Made by a program: the position numbers and the translations under genes | The notes under the pieces: model-generated | The model's input: only the letters and a program-made list of their open reading frames with translations | The model's database searches: none | Told to the model about the DNA's origin: nothing | In this document: piece after piece, positions 19,834 to 31,735 of the stretch | Numbering within the stretch: the stretch's first letter is position 1 | How the letters are laid out: every line of letters starts with the position of its first letter | Origin: Photobacterium sp. GJ3 | GTDB taxonomy: Bacteria; Pseudomonadota; Gammaproteobacteria; Enterobacterales; Vibrionaceae | NCBI RefSeq assembly: GCF_018199995.1 | Contig: NZ_CP073578.1 | Location: 2,666,001-2,730,000, forward strand | Direction: 5' to 3' | DNA length: 64,000 bases

Positions 19834-20862
19834 TTACTTACCTTCTTCTTCGAGTTTTTTCTCTACAGATTTCAGGCGCTTATTCATATCTTCGATTTTC
19901 AGTACCCGTGCGGCTGTCTTACGCCACTCCCGGTTCGTCTGAAGCGGGATACCGGAAGAATACACTCCCGGCTCAGTAATTGGGCGCATGACCATTCCCA
20001 TGCCGGTCACAGTCACCCCATCCGTGATTTCCATGTGGCCATTGAACACACTGGCTCCACCGATGAAGCAGTGTTTACCGACTTTCAGGCTGCCAGCCAT
20101 CACAGTGGCGCCTGCAACAGCAGTGTTTTCGCCAATGGTGACGTTATGCGCGATCTGGCACTGATTATCAATAATAACACCATCTGCAATGATGGTATCT
20201 TCAAGGGCACCCCGGTCGATTGTGGTACAAGCCCCGATCTCAACCCGGTCGCCCACACGAACCGTGCCCAACTGCGGGATCTTCACCCAGCGGCCTTTAT
20301 CATTGGCATAACCGAAGCCATCTGCACCAATCACGGTACCCGACTGAACCAGACAGTCATCGCCCAGAACCACATTGTGGTAAATACTGACATTGGCCCA
20401 CAGCTTGGTACGGTGACCAATCTGTGCATTTTTCCCGATGAAACATCCCGGACCAATCTGAACGTTATCGCCCAGCACAACACCCGACTCAATCACGGCG
20501 TTGTGGCCCACAGCCACACCCTGGCCAACCACAGCATCAGAAGCAATGTAAGCAGAAGGGGCAATCTCAGTCGCGCTGGCCGGTGTGCTGTCCAGAATCT
20601 GTGCAACTTTGGCGTAAGACAGATAAGGGTCTTGAACAATCAAGGCATTACCACCGAAGAACTCGGCGTCTTCGGCTTTCAGCATGACCGCTGTCGCCTG
20701 ACATTCTTTCAGATGCTGGCGATATTTACTGCTGGAAAGGAAAGTGATCTGACCGGGAGCTGCCTGTCCCAGTCCTGCGATTGCGGTGACTTCCGCGTCT
20801 GCGTCACCGCGCAGCTCCGCACCTAATTTCTCTGCTAATGCAGCAAGCGTCAATGCAGCCAT
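19834..20862 (-). CDS. lpxD: UDP-3-O-acylglucosamine N-acyltransferase LpxD
   Basis: Third enzyme of lipid A synthesis, adding the N-linked hydroxyacyl chain. 342 residues: an N-terminal uridine-binding domain ([13 protein letters not shown]), a hexapeptide-repeat beta helix with the catalytic histidine expected in [17 protein letters not shown], and a C-terminal charged helix ([17 protein letters not shown]). It is upstream of fabZ, with a 217-base gap from skp that contains a hairpin. Confidence 0.96.
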   Translation of the reverse strand: MAALTLAALAEKLGAELRGDADAEVTAIAGLGQAAPGQITFLSSSKYRQHLKECQATAVMLKAEDAEFFGGNALIVQDPYLSYAKVAQILDSTPASATEIAPSAYIASDAVVGQGVAVGHNAVIESGVVLGDNVQIGPGCFIGKNAQIGHRTKLWANVSIYHNVVLGDDCLVQSGTVIGADGFGYANDKGRWVKIPQLGTVRVGDRVEIGACTTIDRGALEDTIIADGVIIDNQCQIAHNVTIGENTAVAGATVMAGSLKVGKHCFIGGASVFNGHMEITDGVTVTGMGMVMRPITEPGVYSSGIPLQTNREWRKTAARVLKIEDMNKRLKSVEKKLEEEGK

Positions 20863-21011
20863 TGTTTACCTTATTATTTCGTTTTTATACGTCACTGCAC
20901 CTTATTATCTGTGGTGAACGAGACAATGCAAAGTGTAAGCGCAGGAACGTTTATAATTTGAACAATGTTCACATAATACTGTCATTTTGGGTCCCGGCAG
21001 ACCCTACCAGA

Positions 21012-21042
21012 TGCGCCAGCGAGTTTTGGGCCCGCTGGCGCA
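21012..21042. repeat. Inverted repeat between skp and lpxD
   Basis: A perfect 10-bp stem (TGCGCCAGCG and its complement) around an 11-base loop, in the 217-base gap between skp and lpxD. No T run follows on either strand, so it may be an attenuator or RNA-processing hairpin rather than a true terminator. A 13-bp palindrome TGAACAATGTTCA lies at 20959-20971, possibly an operator for a local lpxD promoter. Confidence 0.45.
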
Positions 21043-21079
21043 ACGATTGAGTCTCACCTGTGACAGTGCGTAGACGTGA

Positions 21080-21589
21080 TTACTTCACCGCAGACAGTAC
21101 TTTTGTGGACAGATCATCTTTTGGGTTGGCAAACAGGATTGCCTGACCATCAACGATCATGTCATATCCTTCGCGTTTTGCCACATCCTGAATCGCTGTA
21201 CGCAGTTTTTGCGCCAGTTTCTGCTGTTCCTCAGCACCGCGACGGGCCTGATCTTCCTGCAATGCCCGTGCTTTTTGTTTGAACTGGCCATCCAGCGTCT
21301 GCAGTTCGTTCTGCAGCTTGCCTCTGTCACTGGCGCTCATCAATTCACCATCGCGCTTGAGCTTATCCAGCTTCGACTTGATGTTCGTTTCCAGTGTGCG
21401 CAGTTCAGTAATACGGCCCTGAAACTCGTTCCGCAGCTTGTCTTTCACATTGTAACGCTGAGCCAGTTGCGCCATCGCCTGAGCCGTTGCGACATAGCCA
21501 ACTTTCTCTGCTGCCGCAGCAGTATGAGCGTACATGGAAGATGACATCACCATCAGGCCAAAGCCGGCTGCTTTAATCCACTGTTTCAA
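21080..21589 (-). CDS. skp: Periplasmic chaperone Skp (OmpH)
   Basis: Holds unfolded outer-membrane proteins in the periplasm before delivery to the BAM complex. 169 residues: a signal peptide of about 27 residues ending around TAAAAEK, then a long charged coiled-coil (roughly residues 45-125) that forms the tentacles, and a short C-terminal domain (YDMIVDGQAILFANP). It is directly downstream of bamA, 19 bases after that gene ends. Confidence 0.95.
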   Translation of the reverse strand: MKQWIKAAGFGLMVMSSSMYAHTAAAAEKVGYVATAQAMAQLAQRYNVKDKLRNEFQGRITELRTLETNIKSKLDKLKRDGELMSASDRGKLQNELQTLDGQFKQKARALQEDQARRGAEEQQKLAQKLRTAIQDVAKREGYDMIVDGQAILFANPKDDLSTKVLSAVK

Positions 21590-21608
21590 AAGCTCTCTCC
21601 TTCAAGGG

Positions 21609-24026
21609 TTAGAATGTGCGTCCGATGGTAAATGTGAAGAATTCCTCATCATCGCCATCGTATTTCTTAAGTGGTTTCGCCACCGAGAAGACCAGAGGTC
21701 CCATCGGCGACATCCACTGGAGTGCAGCACCATAGGAAGCCCGGATCAGGAAAGGATCGGAGTAGTCATATAAAAACTCACCGTCTTCACCGGTCAAATC
21801 GTATTCGGTGTCCCACACATTACCAGCATCAATAAACAAGCTGGTTCGAATCTGGTTTCTGGCTTCATCCGAAGCAAATGGGGTCGGTACGATCAGCTCC
21901 ATACTCGCCAGAGCGACCGCATTACCACCCGCAGCATCATCCGAGCCGGTCGCACAGCTGTTGTTGCCGCCGATACTACTGCCGGTGTCACAGCCACCGA
22001 CGTACACCGCTTTCGGGCCGACGGTATTAGACCGGAAACCACGCAGGGTCGAAAAACCACCCGCATAGAAATTTTCATAGAACGGCAACAGCTGATCACT
22101 GCCGTTATCTGTTGTCCCGTAACCATTACCATAGCCCAGACGGCCGCGGAGCAACAAGGTAAAGTCCTGATCTTCGGTCAGCGGGAAGTACTGACGTACG
22201 TCATACTGAGCTTTGAAGTATTGGGCATCAGAACCCGGAATCGTCATCCGGAATGTTGCCCGCTGATGATTACCGGCAGTCGGGAAGAAGCCCCGGTTCA
22301 GGTTGTTGCGCGTCCAGGAAACCGACCAGTCAAAATCATCCAGTTCGATGGAAGTATTGGCCTCGTCAAAGTCATGAATACGCTTGAATTTTTCTATCTG
22401 GTAATACTCTTCGGTATTCGAGATTTTGTTATGGTCGTAACCGACGCCGAATTCAAAGAAGTTCAGTTCGTCATAAGGGAAACCCCAGGTCAGACTGGCG
22501 CCGTAACTCTGGTTGGTATAGTCCGAAATGTTCGCGTCCGAAGCTTCAAATTCGTTGTAGTAAACTTTTCCGCCCAGGCTGATGCCATCCAGCGTGAAGT
22601 ACGGGTCGCGGTATTCGACACTGACGTTCTTCTGGTAATCATTCATCATGGCGCTGATGCCGAACCGGTTCCCGGTTCCCAGGAAGTTATCCTGCTGGAT
22701 CCCCGCCTGGAAAGACACGCCGGACTCTGTGCCATAGCCAACACCAAAGTTGATATTACCGGCGTTGGCTTCTTTTACCTTGTACTGAACATCAACCTGA
22801 TCTTCAGTGCCCGGCACACGAACAGTCTGCACATCGACGGTTTCAAAGAATCCGGTCCGGTTCAGACGTTCTTTGCCTCGCTCAATCGATTTCGAGTTCA
22901 GCCAGCTGCCTTCCATCTGCCGCATTTCACGACGCAGCACTTCATCTTTGGTCGAAGTATTCCCCGAGAACGAGATATTACGAACATAGATCCGCTTACC
23001 CGGTTCGACATTCACCAGCAGGGAGACCTGCTGATTCTCATCATCAAATTCCGGAATCGTGTTGACCTGCGGGTAGGCATAGCCCAGTTCACCCAGACGA
23101 CGTTTAATCGACTCTTCCAGCGCAGTGACTTTGGCGCCATTGTAAATATCGCCGTCTTTAAAGGTCACCAAGCTTGCCAGTTCGCCTTGCTCACCGACCA
23201 GATTACCGCGGAATTTCACCCCTTTGACGGTGTATTGCTGACCTTCGTCAATATTCAACGTGATGTACACGCCTTTCTTGTCGGGTGAGATCGAGACATG
23301 CGTCGATTGCAACTTGTATTTCAGGTAGCCGTTATTGAGGTATTGGGAGCGAAGTGTTTCCAGATCCCCGGCCAGAACCTGCTTCTGATACTTCTCATCC
23401 GCCAGAAAGTTCCACCAAGGCACATCAGCCTGCAGGTTGAATTTGTCCCGCAGTTCTTCGTTACTGAACACGGTATTGCCAATGAAGTTGATCTGCTGAA
23501 TTTTTGCAGAAACCCCTTCAGTGAAGACGAACTTCAGGTCAGCACGATTTCGTGGTAACGGTGTGACGACCGCTTTCACACTGGCATTGTACTTTCCGAC
23601 ACTGTAATAAAAGTCTTCCAGACCTTTTTCAATCTTGCTCAGTGTCGTCCGGTCCAGCGCTTCACCCACACGAATTTTCGACGCGTTCAGGTTTTCCTGA
23701 AGCTGCTCGTCTTTAATGGCTTTATTGCCTGAAAACGTAATGCTGGCAATGGTCGGACGTTCAATCACTTTCACGACCAGTGCATTGTTGTCCCGGAAAA
23801 CCTGAATATCTTCAAAGTTACCCGAAGCGAACAATGCCTGAATCATATCCGCAACATCCCGCTCATCGACAGTGTCGCCAACTCTGACCGGCGTTTTCAG
23901 CAACGCCGCACCTAACGCGACGCGCTGTAGTCCCTCAAAGCGGATATCGTCCACCACAAATTCTTCCGCATGTGCCACACTGCTGCCAAGCAAGAGGGAT
24001 GCGACTAACAGTTTCTTCATCGCCAT
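21609..24026 (-). CDS. bamA: Outer-membrane protein assembly factor BamA
   Basis: Core of the BAM complex, which inserts beta-barrel proteins into the outer membrane. 805 residues: a signal peptide ending AHAEE, five POTRA domains (about residues 22-420), and a 16-strand Omp85 barrel ending in the family's terminal F (TFTIGRTF). The barrel contains the conserved [11 protein letters not shown] loop motif (VRGF/Y type). An alternative ATG lies two codons downstream. It is between rseP and skp. Confidence 0.97.
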   Translation of the reverse strand: MAMKKLLVASLLLGSSVAHAEEFVVDDIRFEGLQRVALGAALLKTPVRVGDTVDERDVADMIQALFASGNFEDIQVFRDNNALVVKVIERPTIASITFSGNKAIKDEQLQENLNASKIRVGEALDRTTLSKIEKGLEDFYYSVGKYNASVKAVVTPLPRNRADLKFVFTEGVSAKIQQINFIGNTVFSNEELRDKFNLQADVPWWNFLADEKYQKQVLAGDLETLRSQYLNNGYLKYKLQSTHVSISPDKKGVYITLNIDEGQQYTVKGVKFRGNLVGEQGELASLVTFKDGDIYNGAKVTALEESIKRRLGELGYAYPQVNTIPEFDDENQQVSLLVNVEPGKRIYVRNISFSGNTSTKDEVLRREMRQMEGSWLNSKSIERGKERLNRTGFFETVDVQTVRVPGTEDQVDVQYKVKEANAGNINFGVGYGTESGVSFQAGIQQDNFLGTGNRFGISAMMNDYQKNVSVEYRDPYFTLDGISLGGKVYYNEFEASDANISDYTNQSYGASLTWGFPYDELNFFEFGVGYDHNKISNTEEYYQIEKFKRIHDFDEANTSIELDDFDWSVSWTRNNLNRGFFPTAGNHQRATFRMTIPGSDAQYFKAQYDVRQYFPLTEDQDFTLLLRGRLGYGNGYGTTDNGSDQLLPFYENFYAGGFSTLRGFRSNTVGPKAVYVGGCDTGSSIGGNNSCATGSDDAAGGNAVALASMELIVPTPFASDEARNQIRTSLFIDAGNVWDTEYDLTGEDGEFLYDYSDPFLIRASYGAALQWMSPMGPLVFSVAKPLKKYDGDDEEFFTFTIGRTF

Positions 24027-24062
24027 TACTGTTCTGATTATTCCTTGCTAAATACGCACTTA

Positions 24063-25418
24063 TTAAAGGCGGGTAAAATCATTGAGAAGCGCGACAGCCA
24101 TCAAAACGACCAAAATCGCAGAACCCAGACGATAGCCAATCTCCTGAATACGCTCCGATACCGGACGACGGGTCACCGCTTCGATTGCGAAGAACAGCAG
24201 ATGACCACCATCCAGTACCGGTAGCGGCAACAGGTTCACAATCCCCAGGTTGACGCTGATCAAGGCCAGAAACCCTAAAAAGTACACAATGCCATAGTCA
24301 GCCGTTGTACCTGCGCCTTTCGCGATAGAAATCGGCCCGCTCAGGTTTTTCAGTGCCACATCACCGGTCACCAGCTTGGTCACCATGTCAAAGGTCAGTG
24401 TCACCAGTTGCCAGGTTTTCTCCGTTGCCTGGCCAATTGCTTCAAAAGGTCCGTACTTCAGCTGAAAACGCTGATCAGCCGGCCAGGCTTCCACAACAGG
24501 TGCAAATCCGGCATAGCCTACCAGCTCTCCGCTGGACAGTTCTTTTGTTTTCGGTGTCAGCGACACCTCAATCTGCTCTCCTGCCCGATTGAGCTGAACC
24601 TTCAGCGCAACCTCAGGGTTGGAACGAATGATATCAACCACCTGTTCCCAGTTCACAATCGGTTGGTCATTGATGGATACAATCGTGTCACCCACAGCAA
24701 AACCAGCCTTCTGGGCTGCACCCTTATCCACCAGTTGGCCGATCTCCAAAGTGATCGGCGGTGAAAACGGCGTGATCCCCAGGGTTGTGAGTATACGCTC
24801 ACTTTCCGGATCAAACGACCAGTCCCGTAAATCCAACCGCAAGGTTTCTTCATAGGACTCATCCGGCGGAACAACGGTCAGGGTCATGACATCATCCCCG
24901 ATATGACCAATCATCGCCATATTGACCGATTCCCAGTCCGGAGTTTTGATACCGGAAACCGACTTAAGTTCCATGCCGGATTCAATCCCTGCCTGTGCAG
25001 CAATGGACTGTGGTGCAACTTCGCCAACCATAGGTTTTACAGCAGGGACGCCAATCAGATACACAACCCAGTATGCAAAAATCGCGAACACAAAGTTGGC
25101 AATCGGTCCGGCTGCAACAATCGCACTGCGTTGCCAGAGTGCTTTACGATTAAAGGCCTGATGACGACGCTCCTCCGGAACGGTATCCACCCGCTCATCC
25201 AGCATTTTCACGTAGCCACCCAGCGGGATCATCGCCAGTGTATATTCTGTGCCCTGCTTATCAACACGACGCCATAAGGCTTTACCAAAACCGATGGAAA
25301 AACGTTCCACATACACGCCGCAACGACGTGCAACCCAGAAATGTCCGAATTCATGTACCGCGATCAGAATGCCCAATGCAACCAGAAAGGCACCCAAATT
25401 CCACAAAATTCCCATCAT
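24063..25418 (-). CDS. rseP: Site-2 protease RseP
   Basis: Intramembrane zinc metalloprotease that cleaves the anti-sigma factor RseA to release sigma E. The zinc motif HEFGH is in the first transmembrane helix, two PDZ domains occupy the periplasmic centre, and the LDG aspartate motif is in [12 protein letters not shown]. 451 residues. The start overlaps the dxr stop (AAATGATG), with GAAGG upstream; a second ATG immediately follows. The longer open frame upstream lies inside dxr and has no family similarity. Confidence 0.96.
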   Translation of the reverse strand: MMGILWNLGAFLVALGILIAVHEFGHFWVARRCGVYVERFSIGFGKALWRRVDKQGTEYTLAMIPLGGYVKMLDERVDTVPEERRHQAFNRKALWQRSAIVAAGPIANFVFAIFAYWVVYLIGVPAVKPMVGEVAPQSIAAQAGIESGMELKSVSGIKTPDWESVNMAMIGHIGDDVMTLTVVPPDESYEETLRLDLRDWSFDPESERILTTLGITPFSPPITLEIGQLVDKGAAQKAGFAVGDTIVSINDQPIVNWEQVVDIIRSNPEVALKVQLNRAGEQIEVSLTPKTKELSSGELVGYAGFAPVVEAWPADQRFQLKYGPFEAIGQATEKTWQLVTLTFDMVTKLVTGDVALKNLSGPISIAKGAGTTADYGIVYFLGFLALISVNLGIVNLLPLPVLDGGHLLFFAIEAVTRRPVSERIQEIGYRLGSAILVVLMAVALLNDFTRL

Positions 25419-26611
25419 TTCGCTACCTTCTGAATCACTTGCTGTGCCAGTTGGCGTGCTGCGGCATCCAATGCGAGCACACAATCCAGGCTATGCGGTT
25501 CTGTCATATCGGCCTGGGCCAAAACCTGCTCGTTTACACGGGCAATGTCGGTAAAGCGGATTTCTCCCGCCAAAAACGCTGCCACAGCCATTTCGTTTGC
25601 GGCATTCAGTGTTGTTGTCGCAGCCTGACCACTGTAACACGCATCAATCGCCAGCTGCAGACATGGATAACGCGACATATCCGGCGCAATGAATGTAAAC
25701 TCACCCACCTTGGTAAAGTCAAGCGGCGGGACACGGGTACCCACACGCTCAGGGTAAGCCATCGCATATGCGATAGGCGTCTGCATGTCGGGTAATCCCA
25801 TCTGAGCCAGCACGGAACCATCTTTATACTGCACCATCGAATGAATCACAGACTGCGGGTGAATCAGTACCTCAAGCTGCGCACGAGAAGCATTGAACAA
25901 CCAGCGCGCCTCAATATATTCCAGCCCCTTATTCATCATAGTGGCCGAATCCACAGAAATCTTCGGTCCCATGGACCAGTTTGGATGAGCAATGGCCATT
26001 TCCGGTGTCACCTCATCCAGTTCACGCACATCAGTGTAACGGAAAGGACCACCTGAACCGGTTAACAAAATCTTGCTGACACCGGCTTTCGTCAGATCAC
26101 ACCTGCCCGGTTTTTGCTGCACGTCTAAGGGTAGACACTGAAAAATCGCATTATGTTCACTATCAACCGGTAATATTTCCGCACCATATTTCTCAACGGC
26201 ATCAATAAACAGCTGGCCCGACATCACCAGCGCTTCCTTATTCGCCAGCAAAATGCGTTTTCCGGCTTTCACTGCCGCCATGGTGGGTAATAGTCCGGCT
26301 GCGCCGACAATAGCAGCCATCACGGTATCCACTTCTTCCAATGCCGCAACATGGCACAGCCCGGCTTCACCAGAGAGGACCTGTGTCTTCAGACCTTCAG
26401 TCGACAGGCGCTGAGTCAGGTCTTTGGCTGCCGACTCACAAGCCATCACTGCATACTTCGGCTGCCACTGGCAGCACAGGGCAAACATTTTCCGGCTGTC
26501 GCTGCCAGCAGCCAGCGCCACGATTTCAAATTGTTCAGGATTCGTTTCCGCGACAGATAAGGTGCTGGAGCCAATCGACCCTGTCGCTCCCAGAATGGTT
26601 AACTTACGCAT
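25415..26611 (-). CDS. dxr: 1-deoxy-D-xylulose 5-phosphate reductoisomerase
   Basis: Second step of the MEP isoprenoid pathway, turning DXP into MEP with NADPH and a divalent metal. 398 residues, with the nucleotide-binding [12 protein letters not shown] at the N-terminus, [22 protein letters not shown] and [13 protein letters not shown]. Its stop codon overlaps the rseP start. A strong terminator lies between it and the upstream cdsA, so it probably has its own promoter in the 113 bases between. Confidence 0.97.
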   Translation of the reverse strand: MRKLTILGATGSIGSSTLSVAETNPEQFEIVALAAGSDSRKMFALCCQWQPKYAVMACESAAKDLTQRLSTEGLKTQVLSGEAGLCHVAALEEVDTVMAAIVGAAGLLPTMAAVKAGKRILLANKEALVMSGQLFIDAVEKYGAEILPVDSEHNAIFQCLPLDVQQKPGRCDLTKAGVSKILLTGSGGPFRYTDVRELDEVTPEMAIAHPNWSMGPKISVDSATMMNKGLEYIEARWLFNASRAQLEVLIHPQSVIHSMVQYKDGSVLAQMGLPDMQTPIAYAMAYPERVGTRVPPLDFTKVGEFTFIAPDMSRYPCLQLAIDACYSGQAATTTLNAANEMAVAAFLAGEIRFTDIARVNEQVLAQADMTEPHSLDCVLALDAAARQLAQQVIQKVAK

Positions 26612-26723
26612 AGTTTCACTACTTCACGAAGACCGCTCAAGTCAGCGGTCATCCAAATATTGCTTGTCCACTTGATGCGGAGAATCTCAGACTCACACAT
26701 TAAGTAAACTATCAAAATCAAAA

Positions 26724-26751
26724 CGGGGGAAGTGGTTACCCGCTTCCCCCG
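26724..26751 (-). terminator. Terminator between cdsA and dxr
   Basis: On the minus strand, CGGGGGAAG and CTTCCCCCG form a 9-bp GC-rich stem, followed by TTTTGATTTTG. It starts ten bases beyond the cdsA stop and splits the conserved cluster. Confidence 0.75.
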
Positions 26752-26760
26752 AATCAGGCA

Positions 26761-27609
26761 TCAAATCAGCCAGAGATAGAGCAATGCAAACACCGGCAAT
26801 GCGGCTGTCAGGCTGTCTATTCGGTCAAGAATACCACCATGGCCCGGTAAGATCTGTCCGCTGTCTTTAATTCCTGAGACGCGCTTGAACATACTTTCCA
26901 CCAGATCGCCAAAAACCGAAGCGATCACGGTCAGGACGACGGTCGACAGCAGCGCACCTGCACCATGGAAAGGAATGCCCAGCACCTCGGCTGCCCCCCA
27001 GGCGACAATCACGGCCAGCAACACACCACCCGCCAGGCCTTCCAGCGTTTTATTCGGGCTGACTTTCGGTGCCATTTTACGACGGCCAAAGCGTTTCCCC
27101 GCAAAGTATGCGCCACTGTCGGCCGCCCAAACCATCAGGCACACCAGCATCACCAGTTTAGCGCCGTAATAAGGCGCTTCAGCATAGTTCACCGCACGCA
27201 GCATCAGGACACCCCAGAAGAATGGGATCAAGGTCAGCAGACCAAAACAGTATCGGAGTACAGTTGAGCGCGTCCAGAACCCGGACTTTTCCGGATAGGT
27301 CACCACCAGAAGGCAAGCCAGCAGCCACCAGACGCCTCCCACGGTCAGCATGGTGTGATGGGATGTTGTCAAAGCCCCCAACGCCATGGCATCTGTGGGC
27401 AACACAAAACAGGAAGCCAGCAGGATCAATGCCGGTGGCACCATCGCCAACGCGCGAGAGCGCGTATTCACAAACTGGGTCCACTCCCAGAAACCGGCCA
27501 GAGTAATCCCGGCTAATGCCAGCATAAATCCCGAAAAAGGTAACAGGAAGATTCCGGCAATCACAATCGGAGCCAGAACCAATGCAGTCAAAATTCGTTG
27601 CTTAAGCAA
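26761..27609 (-). CDS. cdsA: Phosphatidate cytidylyltransferase
   Basis: Inner-membrane enzyme that makes CDP-diacylglycerol from phosphatidate and CTP, the precursor of all phospholipids here. 282 residues with about eight hydrophobic segments and the family signature SVFGDLVESMFKRVSGIKD followed by LPGHGGILDRIDSL near the C-terminus. The start is a TTG five bases after GAGAGGAA. It follows uppS after a 128-base gap. Confidence 0.95.
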   Translation of the reverse strand: MLKQRILTALVLAPIVIAGIFLLPFSGFMLALAGITLAGFWEWTQFVNTRSRALAMVPPALILLASCFVLPTDAMALGALTTSHHTMLTVGGVWWLLACLLVVTYPEKSGFWTRSTVLRYCFGLLTLIPFFWGVLMLRAVNYAEAPYYGAKLVMLVCLMVWAADSGAYFAGKRFGRRKMAPKVSPNKTLEGLAGGVLLAVIVAWGAAEVLGIPFHGAGALLSTVVLTVIASVFGDLVESMFKRVSGIKDSGQILPGHGGILDRIDSLTAALPVFALLYLWLI

Positions 27610-27737
27610 GCTTGTTCCTCTCGTTATAATTTATCTTTGTCGCTTCTCAGCAATATCTTGCTTGGTCGCAATCCAACAAGCTATGAGCTTGTCATCAGAA
27701 TGGCAGCGGGATTCCAGTTTCCGCCACCTGATTTCCG

Positions 27738-28505
27738 TTACTGGCGATTCAATAACAGTTTGATTTGTTCACCTGTACAGCCAAAGCGGCGTTCCCGGTC
27801 CATAAACCAGGCAATGGCTTCGGAAAATGTATCTTCATCAAAATCCGGCCAGAGCAGCGGGGTGAAGTACAATTCGGCGTAGGCAGCCTGCCACAGCATA
27901 AAGTTGCTGATGCGGCATTCACCACTGGTTCGGATGAGCAGGTCGACATCGGGCAGGCCATGGGTCGATAAGCGATCGGCCAGCATGTCTTCAGTGATAG
28001 CGTCAGGAGTCAGTCCCTTCTCTGCCACGTCACGGGCGAGCGACTGCGCAGCCTGAATAATGTCCCATTGTCCGCCATAATTGGCAGCCACGTTCAGGAC
28101 CATTCCGGTATTGTTCGCGGTCAGCGATTCTGCAGCATGGATTTTATCTTGCAGACGCTGGCTAAAACGGCTGGTATCGCCAATGATTTTCAGGCGAATG
28201 TTATTCTTGTGCAGACGCTTAACTTCGCGGCCCAGTACGGTCAGAAAAAGCTCCATCAATAAAGAGACTTCATCTTCCGGACGACGCCAGTTTTCGCTAC
28301 TGAATGCAAACAGGGTCACAACCTGAATGCCAAGACGACTTGCAGCAGAGACAGTTTTACGTACGGCTTCCACACCGGCTTTATGGCCAAACACCCGCGC
28401 CTTGCCCTTCGCTTTGGCCCAGCGTCCATTTCCATCCATGATGATGGCCACGTGCTTAGGCAGCTTCTGAGCATACCACTCAGTGTTGGTTGTAGGCTCT
28501 GCCAT
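27738..28505 (-). CDS. uppS: Undecaprenyl diphosphate synthase (di-trans,poly-cis)
   Basis: Condenses eight isopentenyl units onto farnesyl diphosphate to make the C55 carrier for cell-wall and lipopolysaccharide building blocks. 255 residues. The catalytic aspartate lies in [15 protein letters not shown], and [12 protein letters not shown] and [18 protein letters not shown] are family blocks. A GAGGGAAA ribosome site precedes the ATG. The frr terminator lies just upstream, so read-through or a promoter in the gap is needed. Confidence 0.97.
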   Translation of the reverse strand: MAEPTTNTEWYAQKLPKHVAIIMDGNGRWAKAKGKARVFGHKAGVEAVRKTVSAASRLGIQVVTLFAFSSENWRRPEDEVSLLMELFLTVLGREVKRLHKNNIRLKIIGDTSRFSQRLQDKIHAAESLTANNTGMVLNVAANYGGQWDIIQAAQSLARDVAEKGLTPDAITEDMLADRLSTHGLPDVDLLIRTSGECRISNFMLWQAAYAELYFTPLLWPDFDEDTFSEAIAWFMDRERRFGCTGEQIKLLLNRQ

Positions 28506-28516
28506 ACATTTCCCTC

Positions 28517-28550
28517 AACAAAAAAGCGCCGTGCTGCACGCACAGCGCTT
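28517..28550 (-). terminator. Terminator after frr
   Basis: On the minus strand, an 11-bp stem (AAGCGCTGTGC against GCACGGCGCTT, one G-U) with loop GTGCA, ending in TTTTTT. It stands directly before the uppS ribosome site. Confidence 0.8.
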
Positions 28551-28585
28551 CAGAGCTTACTTGTTGTTCTGAAGTCAGGCGAACC

Positions 28586-29143
28586 TTAAACTTCCATCAA
28601 CTCTTTTTCTTTCGCTTCCAGAATGGCATCGATTTTCTTCACCGCCGCATCCGTCAGCTTCTGGATGTCGTCTTGTGCACGACGGTCATCATCTTCTGAA
28701 ATTTCTTTATCTTTCAGCAACGCTTTCACGTCTGCGTTCGCATCACGACGGATGTTACGCACAGCAACTCGGCCTTGCTCAGCTTCTGCACGAACAACCT
28801 TCACCAGATCTTTACGACGCTCTTCTGTTAGCGGTGGCAGTGGTACACGAATCACAGTACCCGCAGAAGATGGGTTCAGACCCAGGTCAGACATCATGAT
28901 TGCTTTTTCAATCTTAGGCGTCAGCTCTTTGTCAAAGACAGTGATCGCCAGGGTACGTGCATCTTCAGCAATCACGTTCGCTACCTGACGCAGCGGCGTG
29001 TTCGAACCGTAGTATTCCACCTGAATACCGTCCAGCAAACTTGGATGTGCACGACCAGTACGCACTTTTGCCAGTTGAGTTTTCAGTGCTTCAACACTTT
29101 TTTCCATGCGCGTTTGCGCATCAGTTTTAATCTCGTTAATCAC
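28586..29143 (-). CDS. frr: Ribosome recycling factor
   Basis: Splits post-termination ribosomes together with EF-G. 185 residues with the standard long three-helix bundle: the N-terminal [20 protein letters not shown], then [14 protein letters not shown], and the highly charged C-terminal helices. The length equals the E. coli protein. It is between pyrH and uppS, the usual order. Confidence 0.97.
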   Translation of the reverse strand: MINEIKTDAQTRMEKSVEALKTQLAKVRTGRAHPSLLDGIQVEYYGSNTPLRQVANVIAEDARTLAITVFDKELTPKIEKAIMMSDLGLNPSSAGTVIRVPLPPLTEERRKDLVKVVRAEAEQGRVAVRNIRRDANADVKALLKDKEISEDDDRRAQDDIQKLTDAAVKKIDAILEAKEKELMEV

Positions 29144-29213
29144 GTTTGTACCCTTGAATAGTCGGTCTTAGTGGAGAATGTGATTTTCCCCACCCTATCA
29201 ATCTATTGCAGCC

Positions 29214-29945
29214 TTATTCGCTGTGTGCGATCAAGGTGCCTTCAACTTCACCCATGACAACTTTACGCAGTGCGCCCGGCTTGTTCATGTTAAAGACACG
29301 AATTGGCATGCCGTGGTCACGCGCCAGAGTGAATGCCGCAAGATCCATTACTTTCAGTTCTTTTTCCAGAACGTCTTGATAACTTAGCTTATCATAAAGA
29401 ACTGCTTCTGGATTTTTTACTGGGTCTTCGCTGTAAACGCCGTCGACTTTTGTGGCTTTCAGCACAACATCGGCTTCAATCTCAATGCCACGCAGACAGG
29501 CAGCAGAGTCAGTCGTGAAAAAAGGATTCCCGGTACCGGCCGAGAAAATCACAACACGACCCTGACGAAGCTGGCTGATCGCTTCAGCCCAGTTATAGCT
29601 GTCACAGACGCCATTCAATGGAATCGCTGACATCACTTTCGCGTTCACATAGGCACGGTGCAGCGAGTCACGCATGGCCAAGCCATTCATCACTGTTGCC
29701 AGCATACCCATGTGATCGCCCACAACTCGGTTCATACCCGCAGCAGCCAGACCTGCACCACGGAAAAGGTTACCACCACCGATAACCAGACCCACTTGTA
29801 CGCCCAGTTCTACCAGTTCTTTGATTTCCTGAGCCATGCGATCCAGAACATGGGCATCAATACCAAAACCTTCGTCACCCTGCAGCGCTTCGCCACTCAG
29901 TTTCAGCAGGATCCGTTGATAAATCGGTTTAGGATTCGTGGTCAT
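29214..29945 (-). CDS. pyrH: UMP kinase
   Basis: Phosphorylates UMP to UDP, a hexameric amino-acid-kinase-fold enzyme. 243 residues with [38 protein letters not shown] and [18 protein letters not shown]. It is preceded by the tsf terminator and followed by frr after 70 bases. Confidence 0.97.
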   Translation of the reverse strand: MTTNPKPIYQRILLKLSGEALQGDEGFGIDAHVLDRMAQEIKELVELGVQVGLVIGGGNLFRGAGLAAAGMNRVVGDHMGMLATVMNGLAMRDSLHRAYVNAKVMSAIPLNGVCDSYNWAEAISQLRQGRVVIFSAGTGNPFFTTDSAACLRGIEIEADVVLKATKVDGVYSEDPVKNPEAVLYDKLSYQDVLEKELKVMDLAAFTLARDHGMPIRVFNMNKPGALRKVVMGEVEGTLIAHSE

Positions 29946-29985
29946 TTATTGTACCTTCCAGGCTTACGATAGAGAGATGGAGTTG

Positions 29986-30015
29986 TAAAAAGACCGCAGC
30001 CTTGGCCACGGTCTT
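29986..30015 (-). terminator. Terminator after tsf
   Basis: Minus-strand AAGACCG and CGGTCTT arms, with further pairing inside the loop, followed by TTTTAC. It lies 21 bases beyond the tsf stop. Confidence 0.7.
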
Positions 30016-30036
30016 CTATAAGCAATGTGCGAAAGA

Positions 30037-30882
30037 TTAACCTTTCTGCGCCAGAGCAACTTCTTCAGCGAAGCTCAGGCCTTCTGCTTTCTCGATACCT
30101 TCACCAACTTCCAGGCGAATAAAGGTAGAAACAGAAGCACCGCTTTCTTTCAGGAAATCACCAACAGATTTCTTCGGTTCCATGATGAAAGGCTGACCAG
30201 TCAGAGACACTTCGCCAGTGAACTTCTTCATGCGGCCTTCAACCATCTTCTCAGCGATTTCTTGAGGCTTGCCTTCGTTCATCGCGATTTCAACCTGAAC
30301 TTCACGCTCTTTTGCAACAACGTCAGCAGGTACATCTTCTGGGTTCACGTACTCTGGACGTGAAGCCGCAACGTGCATTGCGATGTGCTTCAGGGTTTCG
30401 TCTTCGCCGTTACCTGCAACAACAACACCGATGCGGTCGCCGTGACGGTAAGAAGCTACTTTTTCGCCTTCGATGTAAGCAACACGACGGATAGAGATGT
30501 TCTCACCGATTTTCGCAACCAGTGCAACACGCTTCTCTTCGAACTGAGCTTGCAGCTCAGCGATGTCTGCTTTGCTTGCCAGTGCAACATCTGCAACTTC
30601 GTTTGCGAAAGCCAGGAAGTTACCGTCTTTAGCAACGAAGTCAGTCTGGCAGTTTACTTCAACCAGAGCAGCTACGCCGTCAGTGTTCTTGATGATGATA
30701 GAACCTTCAGCAGCAATGTTACCTGCTTTTTTAGCCGCTTTTGCAGCACCGCTCTTACGCATGTTCTCGATGGCCAGCTCGATGTCTGCATTTGCTTCAA
30801 CCAGAGCTTTTTTACATTCCATCATGCCTGCGCCAGTACGCTCACGCAGTTCTTTAACCAGGGCAGCTGTAACTGTTGCCAT
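30037..30882 (-). CDS. tsf: Elongation factor Ts
   Basis: Guanine-nucleotide exchange factor for EF-Tu. 281 residues, with the N-terminal UBA-like domain ([20 protein letters not shown]) and the EF-Tu contact motif TDFVAKD in the core. Cotranscribed with rpsB through an intergenic attenuator-like terminator. Confidence 0.97.
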   Translation of the reverse strand: MATVTAALVKELRERTGAGMMECKKALVEANADIELAIENMRKSGAAKAAKKAGNIAAEGSIIIKNTDGVAALVEVNCQTDFVAKDGNFLAFANEVADVALASKADIAELQAQFEEKRVALVAKIGENISIRRVAYIEGEKVASYRHGDRIGVVVAGNGEDETLKHIAMHVAASRPEYVNPEDVPADVVAKEREVQVEIAMNEGKPQEIAEKMVEGRMKKFTGEVSLTGQPFIMEPKKSVGDFLKESGASVSTFIRLEVGEGIEKAEGLSFAEEVALAQKG

Positions 30883-30913
30883 TGTTATATCCTCAGTTTT
30901 TAAATCTTGGTGT

Positions 30914-30942
30914 AAAAATCAGGGGCCTGTGAGCGGCCCCTG
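30914..30942 (-). terminator. Intergenic terminator/attenuator between rpsB and tsf
   Basis: A perfect 8-bp stem (CAGGGGCC and its complement) with loop GCTCACA, then ATTTTTACA on the minus strand. Partial termination here would raise S2 over EF-Ts output, as known for E. coli. Confidence 0.75.
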
Positions 30943-30997
30943 TTAACCATACTTAGTTTACACAAGGTAACTTAAGATGCTCAAAGGAGCGGACTGA

Positions 30998-31726
30998 TTA
31001 CTCAGCTTCTACGAAACCGTCTTGCTCAGCCTGGACAACGATGTCCTGGTTGCGAGCTTCAGTAACAGTCGTTGCAACAGCACCTGTGTACAGCTGGATT
31101 GCGCGGATTGCGTCATCGTTACCTGGGATAACGAAATCAACGCCGTCTGGGTTAGAGTTAGTATCTACGATAGAGAATACTGGGATACCCAGGTTGTTCG
31201 CTTCTTTGATTGCGATGTGCTCGTGATCAGCATCGATAACGAACATTGCGTCTGGCAGACCGCCCATGTTCTTGATACCGCCCAGAGATTTCTCCAGTTT
31301 TTCCATTTCACGAGTACGCATCAGCGCTTCTTTCTTAGTCAGCTTGTCAAAAGTACCGTCAGTAGACTGAGTTTCCAGGTCTTTCAGGCGCTTGATTGAC
31401 TGGCGAACAGTTTTCCAGTTAGTCAGCATACCGCCCAACCAACGGTTGTTCACGTAGTACTGATCACAGCTGATTGCAGCTTCTTTGATAGATTCGCTGG
31501 CTGCACGCTTCGTACCAACGAACAGGATTTTACCCTTGCGAGCAGCGATCTTGTTGATCTCAGCCAGCGCGTCGTTGAACATTGGTACAGTTTTCTCAAG
31601 GTTGATGATGTGCACACGGTTACGAGCACCGAAGATGAATGGCTTCATCTTAGGGTTCCAGTAACGGGTTTGGTGACCAAAGTGAACACCAGCCTTCAGC
31701 ATGTCGCGCATTGATACAGTTGCCAT
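30998..31726 (-). CDS. rpsB: 30S ribosomal protein S2
   Basis: Small-subunit ribosomal protein S2, 242 residues, starting [20 protein letters not shown] and including the family block [17 protein letters not shown]. It heads the rpsB-tsf operon and is preceded by a conserved leader RNA. map is divergent, 326 bases away. Confidence 0.98.
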   Translation of the reverse strand: MATVSMRDMLKAGVHFGHQTRYWNPKMKPFIFGARNRVHIINLEKTVPMFNDALAEINKIAARKGKILFVGTKRAASESIKEAAISCDQYYVNNRWLGGMLTNWKTVRQSIKRLKDLETQSTDGTFDKLTKKEALMRTREMEKLEKSLGGIKNMGGLPDAMFVIDADHEHIAIKEANNLGIPVFSIVDTNSNPDGVDFVIPGNDDAIRAIQLYTGAVATTVTEARNQDIVVQAEQDGFVEAE

Positions 31727-31735
31727 TGAATATTC

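Noticed and set aside
22221..23288. 355-codon plus-strand frame inside bamA
   Set aside because: Antisense to BamA POTRA and barrel regions; a shadow of low-stop codon usage.
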